The translations under genes and the position numbers were made by a program. This document shows positions 42,764 through 55,498 of a DNA stretch of 64,000 nucleotides, in pieces. Positions within the stretch are counted from its first letter, which is position 1, and each line of letters starts with the position of its first letter. The DNA comes from Marsupella aquatica (Eukaryota; Marchantiophyta): contig OZ316891.1 of NCBI GenBank assembly GCA_973895155.1, positions 11,532,001-11,596,000 of the forward strand, in the 5' to 3' direction. Under the pieces are notes generated by a model. That model was given only the letters and a program-made list of their open reading frames with translations. It made no database searches and had not been told where the DNA came from.

Positions 42764-45700
42764 ATGGGCGAATCAGGATGCTCCTCGGCCGGCGGATTTT
42801 GGTCCGGGGAAGAGAAGGGAAAACAGCTTGCCGCCGATGGAAGACATGAGAGCCCTCTGCTGACGGGACCGGCCTCGAGAATTAACGACGGACGCACCTC
42901 GGAGTGGAAACAGCAGGAAACTAGTATAGTTTGCGAGGACAGGAATGGGACAGATAGCAGGACGGTCGATTTCGGAAATTGTGATACTGCTAAGAAGAGT
43001 GGAGATTCTCTAGATACAGCGACAGCTTCTTCCTCTGGTCCTGACAATCAGAAAGATGAACTTTGGAAGTCCGTGGAACGTTGCATTTCGGCTTGTACGA
43101 AGGGATTTGTCATTGGTTCCGGCTTGCGAGGGGGTCTTGCTTTATTTACCATCCTCTCCCGGTTGAAACGGAGAAAATCGAGGTAAGACATGACACGAGG
43201 ATCCAGGATTAATTTATATTTAATTGCAGTCCGACGTTCTATGTTGTTGCTTTTCTTCTCACGTTCAGACGCCGAGCGGAACTCTTCCTTTGCAAGATGG
43301 TGGCTTAGTTCTGCAACAAGCCACAACCCTCGTTTAGGTCACACAATTATGTAGTGTTGAATTGTTTTTGTGAGGTGTTTTCTTTCTCACATTCTAGCCA
43401 TCTCCGAATACAAGGTAACTGCATTGCTTTCGAACTCTGTACGATGGGCCTCAAGGTAGTCCAATCTCGGGGATCGTTTGTAGAAAGGGTCTGAGCCAGG
43501 TCGTTGTATTTCGTAGAACTGAAGGCGCCGACTTACAATTAGCCCCTCCTCACTGTTTCCGGAACTAGTGAAGCGGAGCTGTCAATAGTTGAAAATGATG
43601 ACAATTGACGGGATATGTTGGAAGAGTCTTGTTCAGATATGCGCATTTGTTGATTTCCTTAGACAACGAGTGGCTGGGACATGGTCGTGTGCTATCACAT
43701 AGATTTTTGTCAACGAACTTGTGTGGAGCTGCCAAACTCACCTTGAGTACAAAAGAGGACTCAATTCATGCGAATGCATTCACTCACAGCCACAGCGTTC
43801 AAACAGCACCTCTTGTTGCTCTCAGTAATTCTTATTGGATGGTGATGCTTGCAGTGTGCCAGGAAAGTCCGATGCGGACGCTGTTAGAGTTGCTTTGAAG
43901 GAGACCCTGCGCTACGGCCTGTTCGTAGGGACGTTCGCTGGCAGTTTCTGTACTGTTGATGAAACAATTGCAGCAATCGGAGGCGCCCGACGGTTCGTTC
44001 CATTCTCTCCGTTTGGTTTCTCTATTCGACTTCGTAATTTTTAAATTCTTTTTTCTTCGTATTGGATTTCCTGGCCAACTGTAGAAAGGTTCTCGGAATT
44101 TGAAAACTCTGAAGCCTATCTGAGTTCTTTGTGTAGTGGCTGGATTGTGATCTGGTACCACCCATAATGTAAAAAATTCTGATCGTACTCTAGTGCGGTT
44201 GCACCGAGGTTTTTGTAATGAGTGTTTATCACTTTTGGGTGACAGCGACATTCTCCTGCATTTTCTCCAAGGCTTTCCATGTTGCTGCGTTAACTCTGCA
44301 TATCAACAATTACAGGACTGCTAAATGGCGAGCATTGGTTGCTGGAGCAGTTGCTGGACCTTCCCTCTTACTAACTGGCTCTGAAATGCGGCACACAAGC
44401 ATGGCCATCTACATATTCATGCGTGCCTCAGTTCTTGCCACTCGTTGTGGGATGAAGAGCAAGCGGTTGGGTTCGATCTGTCGGCCTTTGACTTGGAAAC
44501 ATGGTGACACATTTCTTATGTGTTTATCATCTTCCCAGATTCTGTAAGTCAAAGTGAGCTTGTGTCGTTAGACTGAAAGGAGTACAGATTTGCTTTAATT
44601 GCACTGACCTAGCATGGTATTAGGGAGCGAGAGCTGTCATGTACTTCTAGTTTAAAGGGTATGATGAAATATCTCCCCGACTTCTAATTCCATGGAAGGT
44701 GATTTCTAACTACGTCTGTCACGGCAAGTATGCAGGTATGCGTGGATAATGTATCCAAAGAGCTTACCGTCATCCTACATCTCATTTCTCAACAAACATG
44801 GGGGGAAGGATACTTCAATTATCCATGGCATCAAGGCTTTGGCTCTAAAGAAGGGATTGCCTGAAAAGGTTGCGGCTGTTAACGAACACTATAAGAGCAG
44901 GGGTGTCAATATCGATCTCACTTCTGACATCAAAATCCCTTGTCAGGTCGGCCTTTCTTGACCTTACGGGTAAAAATGTAAAGCCAATGTCAGTCATGTG
45001 CCGTTGATTTGTTGCTAGTTGGCAACTATTGTCCAAGAGTTTCCTTGACCTGATTGTGTCTACCCTGCGGAGGTTCACGTTTGAATGTTTGGTCTAATAC
45101 TCGTGTAGTGCAAGCCTACAGTACGTTTGACAGCTCTTGGTACTGCTTGCTCACAAACTCTGCAGATGGTCCATGGAGGTGAAGGTTGCGAAGAACATTT
45201 TTTCTCCTTTATTAAAGATTCTTACCTCCGATCACTGCCAGTTTACTTGCCCGTCTATCTCGTGCCTGCCCTTCTTGTTCATCGTCAGGGACTCTTTGCA
45301 AGGTTAGTGTTCAATGCACACTCATAGCTGGCAGATCAATTAAAAACTCTTCTTGTCTTATAATCAGGTGATGCTGCACGTTTAATTTAAACTATTGTGA
45401 CGCTTGAGTTGTAAATTGGCCCACTTATGATATTATTGTAGCTGAATTCTTTCAATTTGCAAGTGAATCTGATGGATTTTCATTGAAGACGAGTTGCAGT
45501 CTTGTCAGACAATTTGTTAACTGGCATTTAGACTGCAACCATAACTTTTTGTGGATGATGCTCAGGGGATCGCCTGTGTAGCAGGCATCAGAAGATTAAC
45601 TAGCTTTCATTTGTCTTATGTTCATATCGCTCGCTTGACTCTCCGATATTTTGTGCTTTTTAATTCTCTTTCATGTTTCTCTTGTTCGTTAATAACAAGC

Positions 45701-47713
45701 CGAATCTCCAGAACTTTGTCAATGCTGGTGAGCAGGTTCAGCCTGTTGGCCAGTGCATACCATCCGACTGAAAGGAAGATGCGTGTGCCGCATTTCGCCA
45801 AAATGCTTTTGACTTAGTTTTGGACCTGGCATGTCTAGAAATTGGCAACTTCTGGACTGCCAGATTCTGCTTCAACTCTCTTTAGAGTTGAATTTTGATT
45901 TTGGTTCTACATTTTCTGTTTTGGTTTTTGTTCAGTGGTTCTATGATTAAATGCATGCTGTTTGCTGGTGGTACTTGACGAAGGTTTTGAGGAAGATTGC
46001 TCTCCTACTGCTGTCTGCTGCTCTGTTGAACGAATGACTGCTGCTTTTCAATTCATAATGCGGGTCATGTTGATCCAGTTCCTCAGCTGTCACACTCCTG
46101 CCTTGTCACATCTCGCGCAATCTGAATCCACCGCATGTCAATGTTTAGGCAAGCTAAACCCAGAATCAAGACAAATTGGCAAGGAAGGGATGGAGAACTT
46201 GGCTATGAATTAGATATCAAAGGGGATTCGTGTACTCTACCAGATCTCCTCAATTGGAGACTATGGTAACTGGACTTGCTGTTCCTTTCCTGATCGGTGA
46301 TTTTCTATAGCACGTCAGTAGACTAATTTAACACTGAAAACAAAGCATGGAACGGTTAAAGTTTATTATGGCTGGTCATTCGAGCAAGTGTTCTCGACCA
46401 GTAGTGTTTCTATCAAAGCAGCCTTGTTTGTTGCTGTTCGCTAGTCAGTATTCCTGATATAGTTCGTGCTGGGACGTGCTATGTCGAACCAGTTTCCCCA
46501 GAAGAATATCAGTTTTGGCTGTGCATGATGGCTAGTGTAAGGGGTTTTTCAAAATTGCTTGAAATTTGCGTTGTGCCTCAGTTTCTCAAGGATTGCAACG
46601 TCATATGGAGAGTTGTATAGCCAAGAAATCAGGAGACTTTAAGAATTCAGCGCAGTTCACTGATCAATTCACAGCGGCTGCAGCATTTCGCCGAAATTCT
46701 TGTAACGTTTTCTGGATCAGGGGTTTGTGAAAGCGGGCTAAAGCGAGCCTTCAATTGCCCACCGGTGAAACCCCGCGTCCCACGTTTGAGCCTCAGAAAT
46801 TGCCAGAGGTTCCTACGTGTCCCATCTTGCAGTGCAACAATTGCATTGCTATCAAGGAAATCTTTTAATATGCTGACGGCATTCTTTCTTCGGATTTTAA
46901 GTAGGCTGGTCGTTAGGGAGTGCTTAGTTTTTCACCCTGGTTTTTGACTGAACCCATGCTGACGCGAAATCCTTGTGCAGGCCACTTCCTCTTCTGTCGA
47001 AAACTCTTCTAGGAACTGCAAGATCAAGCCTTTTTCTAGCAACATACTGTGCATCCGCATGGTAATTTCCTCACATATATCGGAGGATCCAGGGCTTTGC
47101 TTTTTCCACATGCCAAATGTCTCCGCTGCGATCATCTAGTCTGAAAATTGCATTCATCATACATTTTACAGGTTGTGGACATGTTGGCTCTTCCGATGTT
47201 TTGGAAACTGTAATCCTTCCCTTGTTGCAGCTGGGACTGTAAGTAATTTTTTTGTCTATGTTATGCAATTTTAAAGCATTCCTTGTAAGGATCTATATGC
47301 TGGAATGAGTGAACAAAGAAGCAGTGGCTTTGAAGCAAGCCTGAACATTTCTTTTGCTTTGACAACAGTTTCCTACAGGATTGGCAGTTCTACTTGAAAA
47401 GAAGTCTCGGCGCATGGAACTGGCGCTTTATTGCTTTTCAAGAGCTATTGAGAGCTTTGGTATCTGCGCTGCAGATTCTGGTTTGTTGAAGAAGCACGAG
47501 TTAAGGATTCCTAACAGGGTAGATGTCGTCCTCTTCAGTATAGCTACCTCCATAATTATGCACTGCTATGCTGAGGAGCGTGAGGTATTCCGGTCCAAAT
47601 ATCTGAATGTTCTGGACTGGGTCTTTGGCATACCCGATCCGCAGAAATCAGCCACTCCATCTAAAGTTGAATCAAGCGATGTTGCAGTGGAGATGAGAAA
47701 TCCCTCAAACTGA
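42764..47713 (+). CDS. Tim17/Tim22/Tim23-family, TMEM135-like membrane protein
   Basis: Eight exons join in phase into 541 codons: 42764-43182, 43855-43992, 44316-44543, 44736-44946, 45166-45302, 46981-47061, 47172-47238, 47369-47713. It resembles the plant protein annotated as a Tim17-family member with a TMEM135-like second half. After a hydrophilic first 95 residues come glycine-rich segments (KGFVIGSGLRGGLALFTIL at 113-131; TLRYGLFVGTFAGSF) typical of Tim17-like helices. Later blocks are PKSLPSSYISFLNKHGG, LPVYLPVYLVPALLVHRQG, GTARSSLFLATYCASAW and PTGLAVLLEKKSRR. The donor after exon 4 (GTCGGC) is weak but both sides match the family. Intron 5 is long (1,678 bases). The animal relative TMEM135 is linked to mitochondria and peroxisomes; the plant role is not established, so function here is open. 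The ATG is the first in a long open exon. Confidence 0.9.
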
Positions 47714-50235
47714 GACCTTGTTTCTGGACTGTTCCCATGGAGCGTGCTAAGTCCACCTCTCCACCCTAACGGACATCAAACGATGCTCACAAAAGGAAGG
47801 GAATGTTTTCCAGGCATTCAGAAGCGTTCCCACCACGCCATCTCAGTAACAGCTCGCTACATTCAGCAGGGGATATTATCTCCAAACATCATCGGCGACA
47901 GATTGTCAATGAGGGTTATTACATCTCATTCTCAGCTGCTGGATGTCTTACTTTGCCATTGGTAGGTCTTTAGTCAAAGACATCTCACATCCGTTGACAG
48001 ATACGTCAGTTGGGTTATTTTGTACTTCCGCGGATCAGATTGTCCTTTGTTTCATAGTCAACTTAGAGGGTAGTCACAGGAAATTGCCCCAACCTGGTTT
48101 ATTAGTTCAGGCGTCGGCTAAATTGTTGCTTTAACTGCTCTTGCCAAATTAGAGAATTTTCATTCAAGCAAGGTTGTGGAAAGTTGAGATGAACCACAGT
48201 CTGCCATGAATGCCGATATAATTCAATGATCCTTTAGTTTTGACGTGGAGCCTATTTGACTTGGAAACACAGCTGAATTAGCTCATGATAGCTTTTCTAG
48301 ACGTTAAGCCAAGCAACATGCTGCTTGCCTATCCATTCATAAGTATGTTTTGGGTTCATATGTGATAATTAGATTGAGTAATATGTTAACAGGGTCTTGA
48401 GTTTGATGGAATGTTGGGGATCGTCTACTAAAAATTGCATTGGCTTAGACGAGCGAAATAGAATAGTAGACGAAAGCTCCCGTGGATCTTCTTTCCCTTT
48501 ACATGGCTCTCTTCTATTATGAGAGTAGCGATTAATACCTTAGCTGGACCAACATGATGAGCTGTAACCTGAGAATTCCGGCTCCCCTCCTGGGGCAAGG
48601 CTCGTTGGTTAACCCAGCTTTGGCAGAACCAATATCGTTAGCGTCCCAAAGTTTCGTTCCTATGTTTAGTGGGAGAAAGGGACTGAGCCCTATGACAAAT
48701 GATCAACTGCTGCTGCCCCACGCATGAAAATGTAAAAACCTGGTGGGTCCAGGTTACCAGGTCAATATGTTCGTAACATAATGAAACAAAGTAAGTATTT
48801 TGTCATGCCACAGGTTCTGAGGACTGTGGCGGTTTAAGGGAGAATACTTCAGTAATACAGTAAAGAAACCTGCAATTCACAATTAGTAAATATGTCCTTA
48901 CCATGATGAAACAAAGTAAGCATTTTGTCATGCCACAGGTTCTGATGACTGGCGGTTTAAGGAAGAATACTTCAATAGTACAGTAAAGAGACCTGCAATT
49001 GTTGGCAGTGAACAGGTTGGGGGACAGTGGTGGGTTAAGAGTTCGGGGATAGTGGCGGGTTAAGGGTCAATAGTACAGCAAAGAGACAATCACAGTCAGT
49101 GGAGGGATTAGAGGGAAAAAGGGAAAGAAAGGCAAGGATGGGGAGGGGAAAACATACACAGCTGAGAAGCGTGTCACAAGGTAAGACATCTTTCAAAGTG
49201 TTGTGCAGAGTAGAGCCATACCCAGGTTTCTTGTATTTGTACTTTGTTGGCTCTTTGTAATGGTTCAGTTTTTTTCTTTTCCCTATTGTCCACATGCACA
49301 TGGGCATTGGAAACTTACAGCGCAAGGCTATGACAATAAACAATTTTTAAAAACTCCAACAATTCACAAAATTTATGCATGATAGTTGTTTGGAAATTTA
49401 GAAAGTTACGTGCTTGGAATCTTTTGATGAACCAAAATATAAAATGTTTTTATGGGCCTCATGGGAACATCCTTCCAAAATCCCTAGAAGCACATGCAAT
49501 GACATCAGACTATTGGTCACAAACAAGCATGGATGGAATCAAGCATGACTATTCTTGTTTGAGACAAGAAAAACATTTAGTCCCCTACTCAAAAACAATG
49601 GAAAACTAGAAAGTAGCATTTCAAATAGACAAAGAAATGGGCAGAAAGGGAGTAAAAGAAAATAGCCTTTGGATGGGTTGGGATTGATATATCAGTGTTT
49701 TTTTATAGATTGATTGAATTTTCTATTTAAATGACAAATTTTTGAAATAACAATGGATAGAAACTCTTTAGCTGCTATAACATTTACCAAGGTAATGTAA
49801 GAAACCCTTGGGCCACTATGATAGAGGAGAAAGAAGAAAACACAAGAAACCCTTCAACTACTATGGACAGAGTAACAAGGGAAACCTACTATGGATAGAG
49901 AAATATGATGCATGGACTCTATGAAATGTTACATGGACTCCATGGGCTATATGGAATGTTCTATGGATTGCATGGGCAGTATGAAATTTTACATGGCTGC
50001 ATGGACATAGAGGTACCAGGGAACATTCTACATGGACTCTTACCATAAATAACCTCCTCTTTGTCTTCCATGAAATTGAATGTGCCTTAATTACCTTAAC
50101 CCACTTCATTTAGAATCCTACATTTAACATTTGTCCTCCCTTCTCCATATTCAAACATATTCCAACAAGTTGAATAACATCAAGCTTATATAACCAAGGA
50201 GTCCCTCAATCTAATTAAACTATATCACCTAAGTG
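47714..50235. other. 3' flank and intergenic region with repeats
   Basis: 47,714 to about 48,200 is likely 3' UTR and flank. A 10-bp perfect inverted repeat, TCGTCTACTA (48,421-48,430) with TAGTAGACGA (48,464-48,473), sits in a short hairpin. A 125-bp tandem repeat follows (separate entry). At 49,862-50,040 imperfect repeats of CATGGACTC and GGAATGTT-type words recur with a period near 34. No gene is supported. Confidence 0.45.
48781..49005. repeat. Tandem repeat, period about 125 bp
   Basis: Units start ATGAAACAAAGTAAG at 48,781 and 48,906 and share TTTTGTCATGCCACAGG, GGCGGTTTAAGG and ACAGTAAAGARACCTGCAAT. A degraded third unit (GTGGYGGGTTAAG twice) extends to about 49,085. Confidence 0.85.
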
Positions 50236-50239
50236 AGGT

Positions 50240-50410
50240 CTGCTCATCAGCTCATTGGTCAGGGATGACTTATGACCAGGTCTCAAGTTCAATCATGACC
50301 AGACCAGATCCGCATTCCTGCATGTAGCATGGTTTGCTTTCCCATCTGTCTCTGGTGGGTGTAATGTGTTATGCACCACATGCATTTCCAGTACTTGTGT
50401 GGGAAAATTT
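50240..50410 (+). mobile_element. SINE-like segment with tRNA-type promoter boxes
   Basis: TCAGCTCATTGGTCAGGG (50,247-50,264) resembles an RNA polymerase III box A, and AAGTTCAATCATG (from 50,285) a box B, spaced as in tRNA-derived SINEs. Similar pairs occur at 25,650-25,707 (plus) and 52,063-52,111 (minus). There is no clear 3' tail or target duplication, so the call is tentative. Confidence 0.4.
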
Positions 50411-50521
50411 TAAAACTACAATATCTAAACCAGGGGGCTTCCCCCACCTTCAAGCCAGTTGCACTGCTTGTGGGCTTCCCCCCTGACTAAAAGGTCAGCA
50501 ATTTTGATTCTCAAAACCTCC

Positions 50522-50871
50522 TAATTAGCTCGGGGGGGGGGGGGGGGGTCACTATATGGAGAGTCATACATCATGTGCGACGTTTTAGGGTTTGACCCCC
50601 TAACTTATAAGTGAAAAATATTTTTTTCCAAAACTCTTTATTTCTTTAAATTTTGACAATTTTTATTAAAAAAACCCTAAAAACTTTAAATAAAGTATTT
50701 TTACAATTAAATAGGCCTATGTGTTCTTTAAAGTCAACCAGTCAAAAAAATATACCCTATGTGTTCTTCCACCAAACTTTGGAAGTCTTCCGCCACACCC
50801 ATTTAAATGGGCCTATATTTCGTCGCACGTGATGTGCCACTTCCGTGGAAATGACCCCCCCGAGCTAATTA
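50522..50871. mobile_element. MITE with poly-G in its left arm
   Basis: The arms TAATTAGCTCGGGGG (left, from 50,522) and CCCCCGAGCTAATTA (right, to 50,871) are exact complements. Inside them GTCA...ACATCATGTGCGACG on the left pairs with CGTCGCACGTGATGT on the right, giving imperfect TIRs of about 55 bases. The left arm carries 17 G residues (50,532-50,548) where the right arm has 7 C. The interior is AT-rich with no coding. Length of 350 bases and symmetry fit a MITE; the TAATTA at both ends could include a target duplication. Confidence 0.75.
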
Positions 50872-53534
50872 TTACAATTTGATTATTGTACCATGTGCAT
50901 TGTCCCTAGTCTTAGGCAGCATGGACTTAATTTGATGAACTACTGAACTTTTGTTTTGGGGAAAAAGGGGGACCTTAATAACACACAAGGGGACAAAAAC
51001 CACCCGAGAAAGAAACAAACTGCCCAATGCCCAGGAGCCAGAAGGCCCGGCAAACCACACCACACTAAACTAAGATATATAAAACACTGCAAACGAACTA
51101 AAGGGTTGTACTGAGGAGACAGAATCCCAAAGGCAAGATCCCCCCAAAAGGAGGAAAACAAGGGATCCCAGGGATACCAAAAGGCCAAGAGCCAACAAGC
51201 TCTACAATACCGGAAATATTTTAAAAGAACTAAAGCCCTGCTGAGCTATGAACGAAGAGCTGATTTTTATAATAAATGGTCCAGAAATAAAACCACAACA
51301 GTTCTGCCTTAGGCAATTGCATATTTGTGACCTGCTTGCAAAGTAATTGTGACAATTGCTTTGTACAATTTCTACTACTGAATAGATGTAGTTAAATGGT
51401 AGGCCCCAACCAAGACATATTCAGGCATAGTCAGCAAATATCATTGCTAGTAAACACGGCATATGCTTAGCCCTCACGTAATTGTTTTTGTCCCATCTTT
51501 TGACCACAAAGGAGAGTCACCCCCTTTTATATTAGTACGTAGAATAAAATCAAATTTGTTTTTAAAAAATGTTAATCCACCCAATGATTTTACTATATAC
51601 ACCCCAAATCAAGCTCAACCATTGATAGAACAAAATCACTTCAGATTCTTACATGTCATTAAAATGATGTAATCAAATCAACTGTACATGGTTCTCCTTT
51701 CAACGAGTAAGGTGCCAGGCTACTGAGGACAATGAAGATGTAGAGTTTTCCCAAGGTTTCTGGCACAAACTCAAACAACAAAATTGAATGAGTCACCAAT
51801 GGAAATTGGTTTTCTGCTGTTACATAGAACGAGTCACCAATGCAAAACTGCTTTTGGCTGTTCCATGGAAATATAAATTAAAGATTGAATGAGTCATTGC
51901 AAAGCTTTTGGACATTTGTGTGATGAATATTTTCCTGATCATATGAGGTTGTGAGAAGAAGGCATGCACATCTTTGTACCAAGATTATTTTAAATTTTAA
52001 TTTTTTAAATTTAAGGGGAAATCTGTGAAACCCCACAGAATGGGAATAGTCAGCCACAAAATGTGAACTTTAGACCTATGAGTCTCAACTCAAGTGAGCT
52101 ACCACACAGCCATCCTCTTTGGGCCGTACCAAGATCATTCTAACCAGTGAGATCTCACTTTTCGTGAGTATGAAAATAGATTGATCAAACTCTCAATGAG
52201 TTTGCATTGTGCCGTTTGCTCATGTCCAAGTTGCACTCCAGTATGGTTCCATTGATGTTCCAATGATTATACTTTTTGGAAGTGTTTCCAAATGCTCCTT
52301 GGCTTAATAATTGAATGTGGGATCTCAGACCAAACAAGTCAACCATTCTAGCAAAAAGGGGGTCAGCAAAGACAAGACGAGAAATGGATAAAGAAACAAA
52401 AAATCTATGAACTCTAATCCAATTAGTGACTTTGCCCATTCAAAGGTAAAAATGGTTGTAGTAGGGGACTTTTTGGCTTTTTGGCTCTTTGGTCTTCCTG
52501 GCTTTTTCTTTTTGATTTCTCCTCGTTATCAGGTCTCCTGCCTTTTAGATCCTTTCTCCCCATTCTGCACATGTGTTCTTTGACAGTCTGATATATAAGG
52601 TGTCCTCGTTAAAATCGCAGAAAGGACATGGATATTCCCCATTAGGATAAAGCTTATGATTGCTAGAGACGTACAATGGACAACTCAGGCTTGGACCTGC
52701 CATAGTATCAAGAAGATCCATTAACTTTGGTGTTTCCAAAAATCTTGTGCACCAATGGGGCAAGAGATGGCTTGATCTAAGAGATACTACAAGAGAACAT
52801 TAGCAAGTTGTTGGCAAGATGTTTTTGTTGAAGTATGACGTCTTCCTTCATGACGATACAATCATGACTCATACCATGCTCACGTAATAGACACAATCCA
52901 TATTGGTTCACCTCTTCTCTAAGGCTACATCCACACAAACATGAAAGCTTTACTTCAGAGTAGTTGAACACACAAGCTCTCTCTTCCTCAAGTTGCTTCG
53001 TTACAATGAGCAAGCAGCATGTACCAGCGGTTTACACTAGCCCTGGTATATGCAAGGTCACACATGACTAACCTAACCTCAGCTAAGTCCCTAAATGTGG
53101 TTAGCCTAATTGTCGTAATCTATGAGTCACAAGACTTAGAGCAATCCTTAACAGTTTTTAACACAACTTACTTCAACTTTCAGTTCTGCATATGGTCTAT
53201 TTTTTTCTCAACATGACAAAATTGTTGAACAATCTACCCCTATCCATAAGACAACATGCACATGTGTAACATCCAATGAACACATAATTGATACAAGAGA
53301 TATGTGATTCACCTTACGAGATTATGTCCAAGGGCACACACAAGAGAGCTATATTGAGCTCTGAGTCCTTCTGTCACATCAAAAGTACACAGGCTAAGTT
53401 CTCCCTATTTCCTAGATGGCTCTGTTACAATAACCACTCACTAAGTTCTGCCAATGACTATAATAGTAGCACATATACCCTTAACCAAGTACCTAACTAT
53501 GATTAGACTAACCACTTATAATTATATAGTAATT
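50872..53534. other. Intergenic; unrecognised frames and diverged duplication
   Basis: The minus strand of 50,940-51,190 reads like a retroelement tail but has no diagnostic motif. A SINE-like head is at 52,021-52,113 (minus). Minus-strand frames at 52,545-52,763 (contains CPFCDFNED) and 52,777-53,013 (cysteine-rich) look protein-like but are not recognised. Segments about 52,975-53,130 and 53,390-53,560 are diverged direct repeats (AAGTMCCTAAMTRTGRTTAG). Confidence 0.4.
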
Positions 53535-54610
53535 CTAGACCTAAGTGTAAATGCCTAACAACAACAGATGGATGATAACATATTTAGTGGTAATATAGGG
53601 TACTACTTTTCTTAATTATGGATGAATCAGTGCTATGGTTTGTTGGGAATAGAGCTCACTTAAAAAAATAATTCTCTTAACCCTGAACTAGGCATAACAC
53701 TCAACTTAGTTTGTTTTTCAAGAATAGTGGTGCTAGCATTCTGTGAAAAAGCTAGTGAAGGCCCAGGAGAACCCTAAACCCTAACCATATTCTTCCCAAA
53801 ACATATAAATGCTTTCCAAATTAGAAACTGGAAACCTGGGAAGGCTTCAGGTTTATCAATGAAGTAACTCAAGAGCAATGCGGGCACTAGCGCCAAATGA
53901 AAATGATACTTAGATGGACCTGAAGGTTTGCTGATATGCTTGGATAGACTGTTGCAACAGGCATAGACTGCATCCAAGCATTGACATTTGATTTGAATGG
54001 CACAAATTTACTTGAATTATGCTACAGTTTAAAAAATAGCATGTAAACCAAAATCTAACTGTAACTATGGATGATCAACTTTTGAGCTAGATTTCTTTGC
54101 AATAGCTCATCTCAAATACTGGTCATTGTAGTGTGTGAGGAAACAGTAAAAAAAATCCTTGCAGGAGCAAAAACTTTACTCACATGACCCTTAATTTTTC
54201 TATATCCAACTACCTTGCTAATGACAACCTGGTTGATAACAGACATTTTTGGGACTCCTTGTTTTGCTAGCAAACTTGCTAGCCATATGGAGTCATAAAA
54301 AAACACAAAAATGGCAAAAGACAGCAAAAATCAAAAGAAATTTAAAATTACTACTGTCTTGCTAACAACACTCTCCTTGCAAAGAAAATTCCTGTTTGCT
54401 TGCATTATACAATACCTCCTCAAATACGCGGTCAGCATTTGAGGTTTCCAACAAACCAACTTTTGTTGATTCCCAGTGCCTTTAGGTTAAGCAGCCAGCC
54501 CAATGCCTTGTTCCTATCCTTGTGACTGCAAAGCACACCAGGTTAAACCAAATAAGTTGCATGGTTGAAGGGCAAATTCCATCTTGTTAGGCATTTACTC
54601 TTAGGTCTAG
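53535..54610. mobile_element. 1.08-kb segment bounded by 27-bp inverted repeats
   Basis: The 27 bases at 53,535-53,561 (starting CTAGACCTAAGTG) match the reverse complement of 54,584-54,610 (ending CTTAGGTCTAG) at 26 positions. The interior has no conserved coding frame. It looks like a non-autonomous TIR transposon, or a pair of inverted copies of one repeat; weaker inverted similarity continues outside the ends, which favours the second reading. A short telomere-like CCCTAAACCCTAA lies inside at about 53,772. Confidence 0.5.
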
Positions 54611-54953
54611 GGTTACGACTATAACTATAGTTAAGGTTAACCTTAGTTGCAGACTAGGTTAGGTTAAATAGGTCACACACTATATCACAAACGGTGTTTG
54701 CTTGGATAGAAGGAACTCAGGCTCATTGTTACGAAGCCAGTTGAGAGACATGAAGATCTTGTGTTGTGGAGACTCGGTATGGTCGATGAGCCTAGAGTGC
54801 AGTAAAGCTCTCTTGTGTTCCCTTGGCCGTAGCCTCAACCTGAGGTGAAACACGTATCTCTCTGTGTCGACTATTTGTGTGTTGGATGTTCATGGGCTTG
54901 CCGTTGTGAATGTTGTCTTTGTTCAACACATCTAAGCTTCAACTTCGGCACCT

Positions 54954-55114
54954 AGAGGTATTTGCTTGATGGACTCCCATAATGAAAATTATTACTTGAT
55001 GGGACCCCTGATCGAGTTTTGGGTACTTTGATTTCTATCAACGGTCTTGATCACTCAAGGGCCCCATAAAGTAGTAACATTTTTCATTCTGGGGTCCACC
55101 AAGCATATAGCTCC
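54954..55114. mobile_element. Foldback (MITE-like) element
   Basis: The left arm from 54,954 (TTGCTTGATGGACTCCC, AATGAAAATTATTACT) pairs with the complement of the right arm to about 55,114 (ATTTTTCATTCTGGGG, TCCACCAAGCATATAG). Arms are about 60 bases, imperfect, with a loop of about 35. Confidence 0.6.
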
Positions 55115-55210
55115 CAAATCTAGGGTAAAATAAAATGTTAAGGCAAAACAGCCAAACGGTGCATGTTGTCTTAAACCACAACTACATATATAAGAGCTAA
55201 GGGGTTACAT

Positions 55211-55498
55211 GTAGCTCTCATTTCCACTATGAATGAAAGGATGTGCAAGAGTGTTCGGGTGAGGTATAACTTTAAGCTGTCACTAGCCAAGACAAAAATG
55301 TGGTTGTACACATATTGCACCATTTTTAGTACTTTTTCCCAAAATTGTGGAGCAAAGTCTCACGGTAGAGGAGAGACCAGTGGCAAAAAAGTGAAAAGTT
55401 TTGGACCCTCCTCTTTTTATATGGCCAGTGGTGGTTTAAGATGGGTAGCTCTCATTTCCAGTATGAATGAAAGGATGGGCAGGAGTGTTGGACTGAGG
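55211..55498. repeat. Dispersed repeat copy 2 inside a local direct repeat
   Basis: TAGCTCTCATTTCCA(C/G)TATG lies at 55,211 and 55,445 and the similarity runs for about 54 bases. Between them, 55,318-55,440 is the second copy of the dispersed repeat seen at 37,748-37,866. Confidence 0.75.

Noticed and set aside
53770-53785. Telomere-like CCCTAAACCCTAA
   Set aside because: Only two units; far too short to be an interstitial telomere with any confidence.
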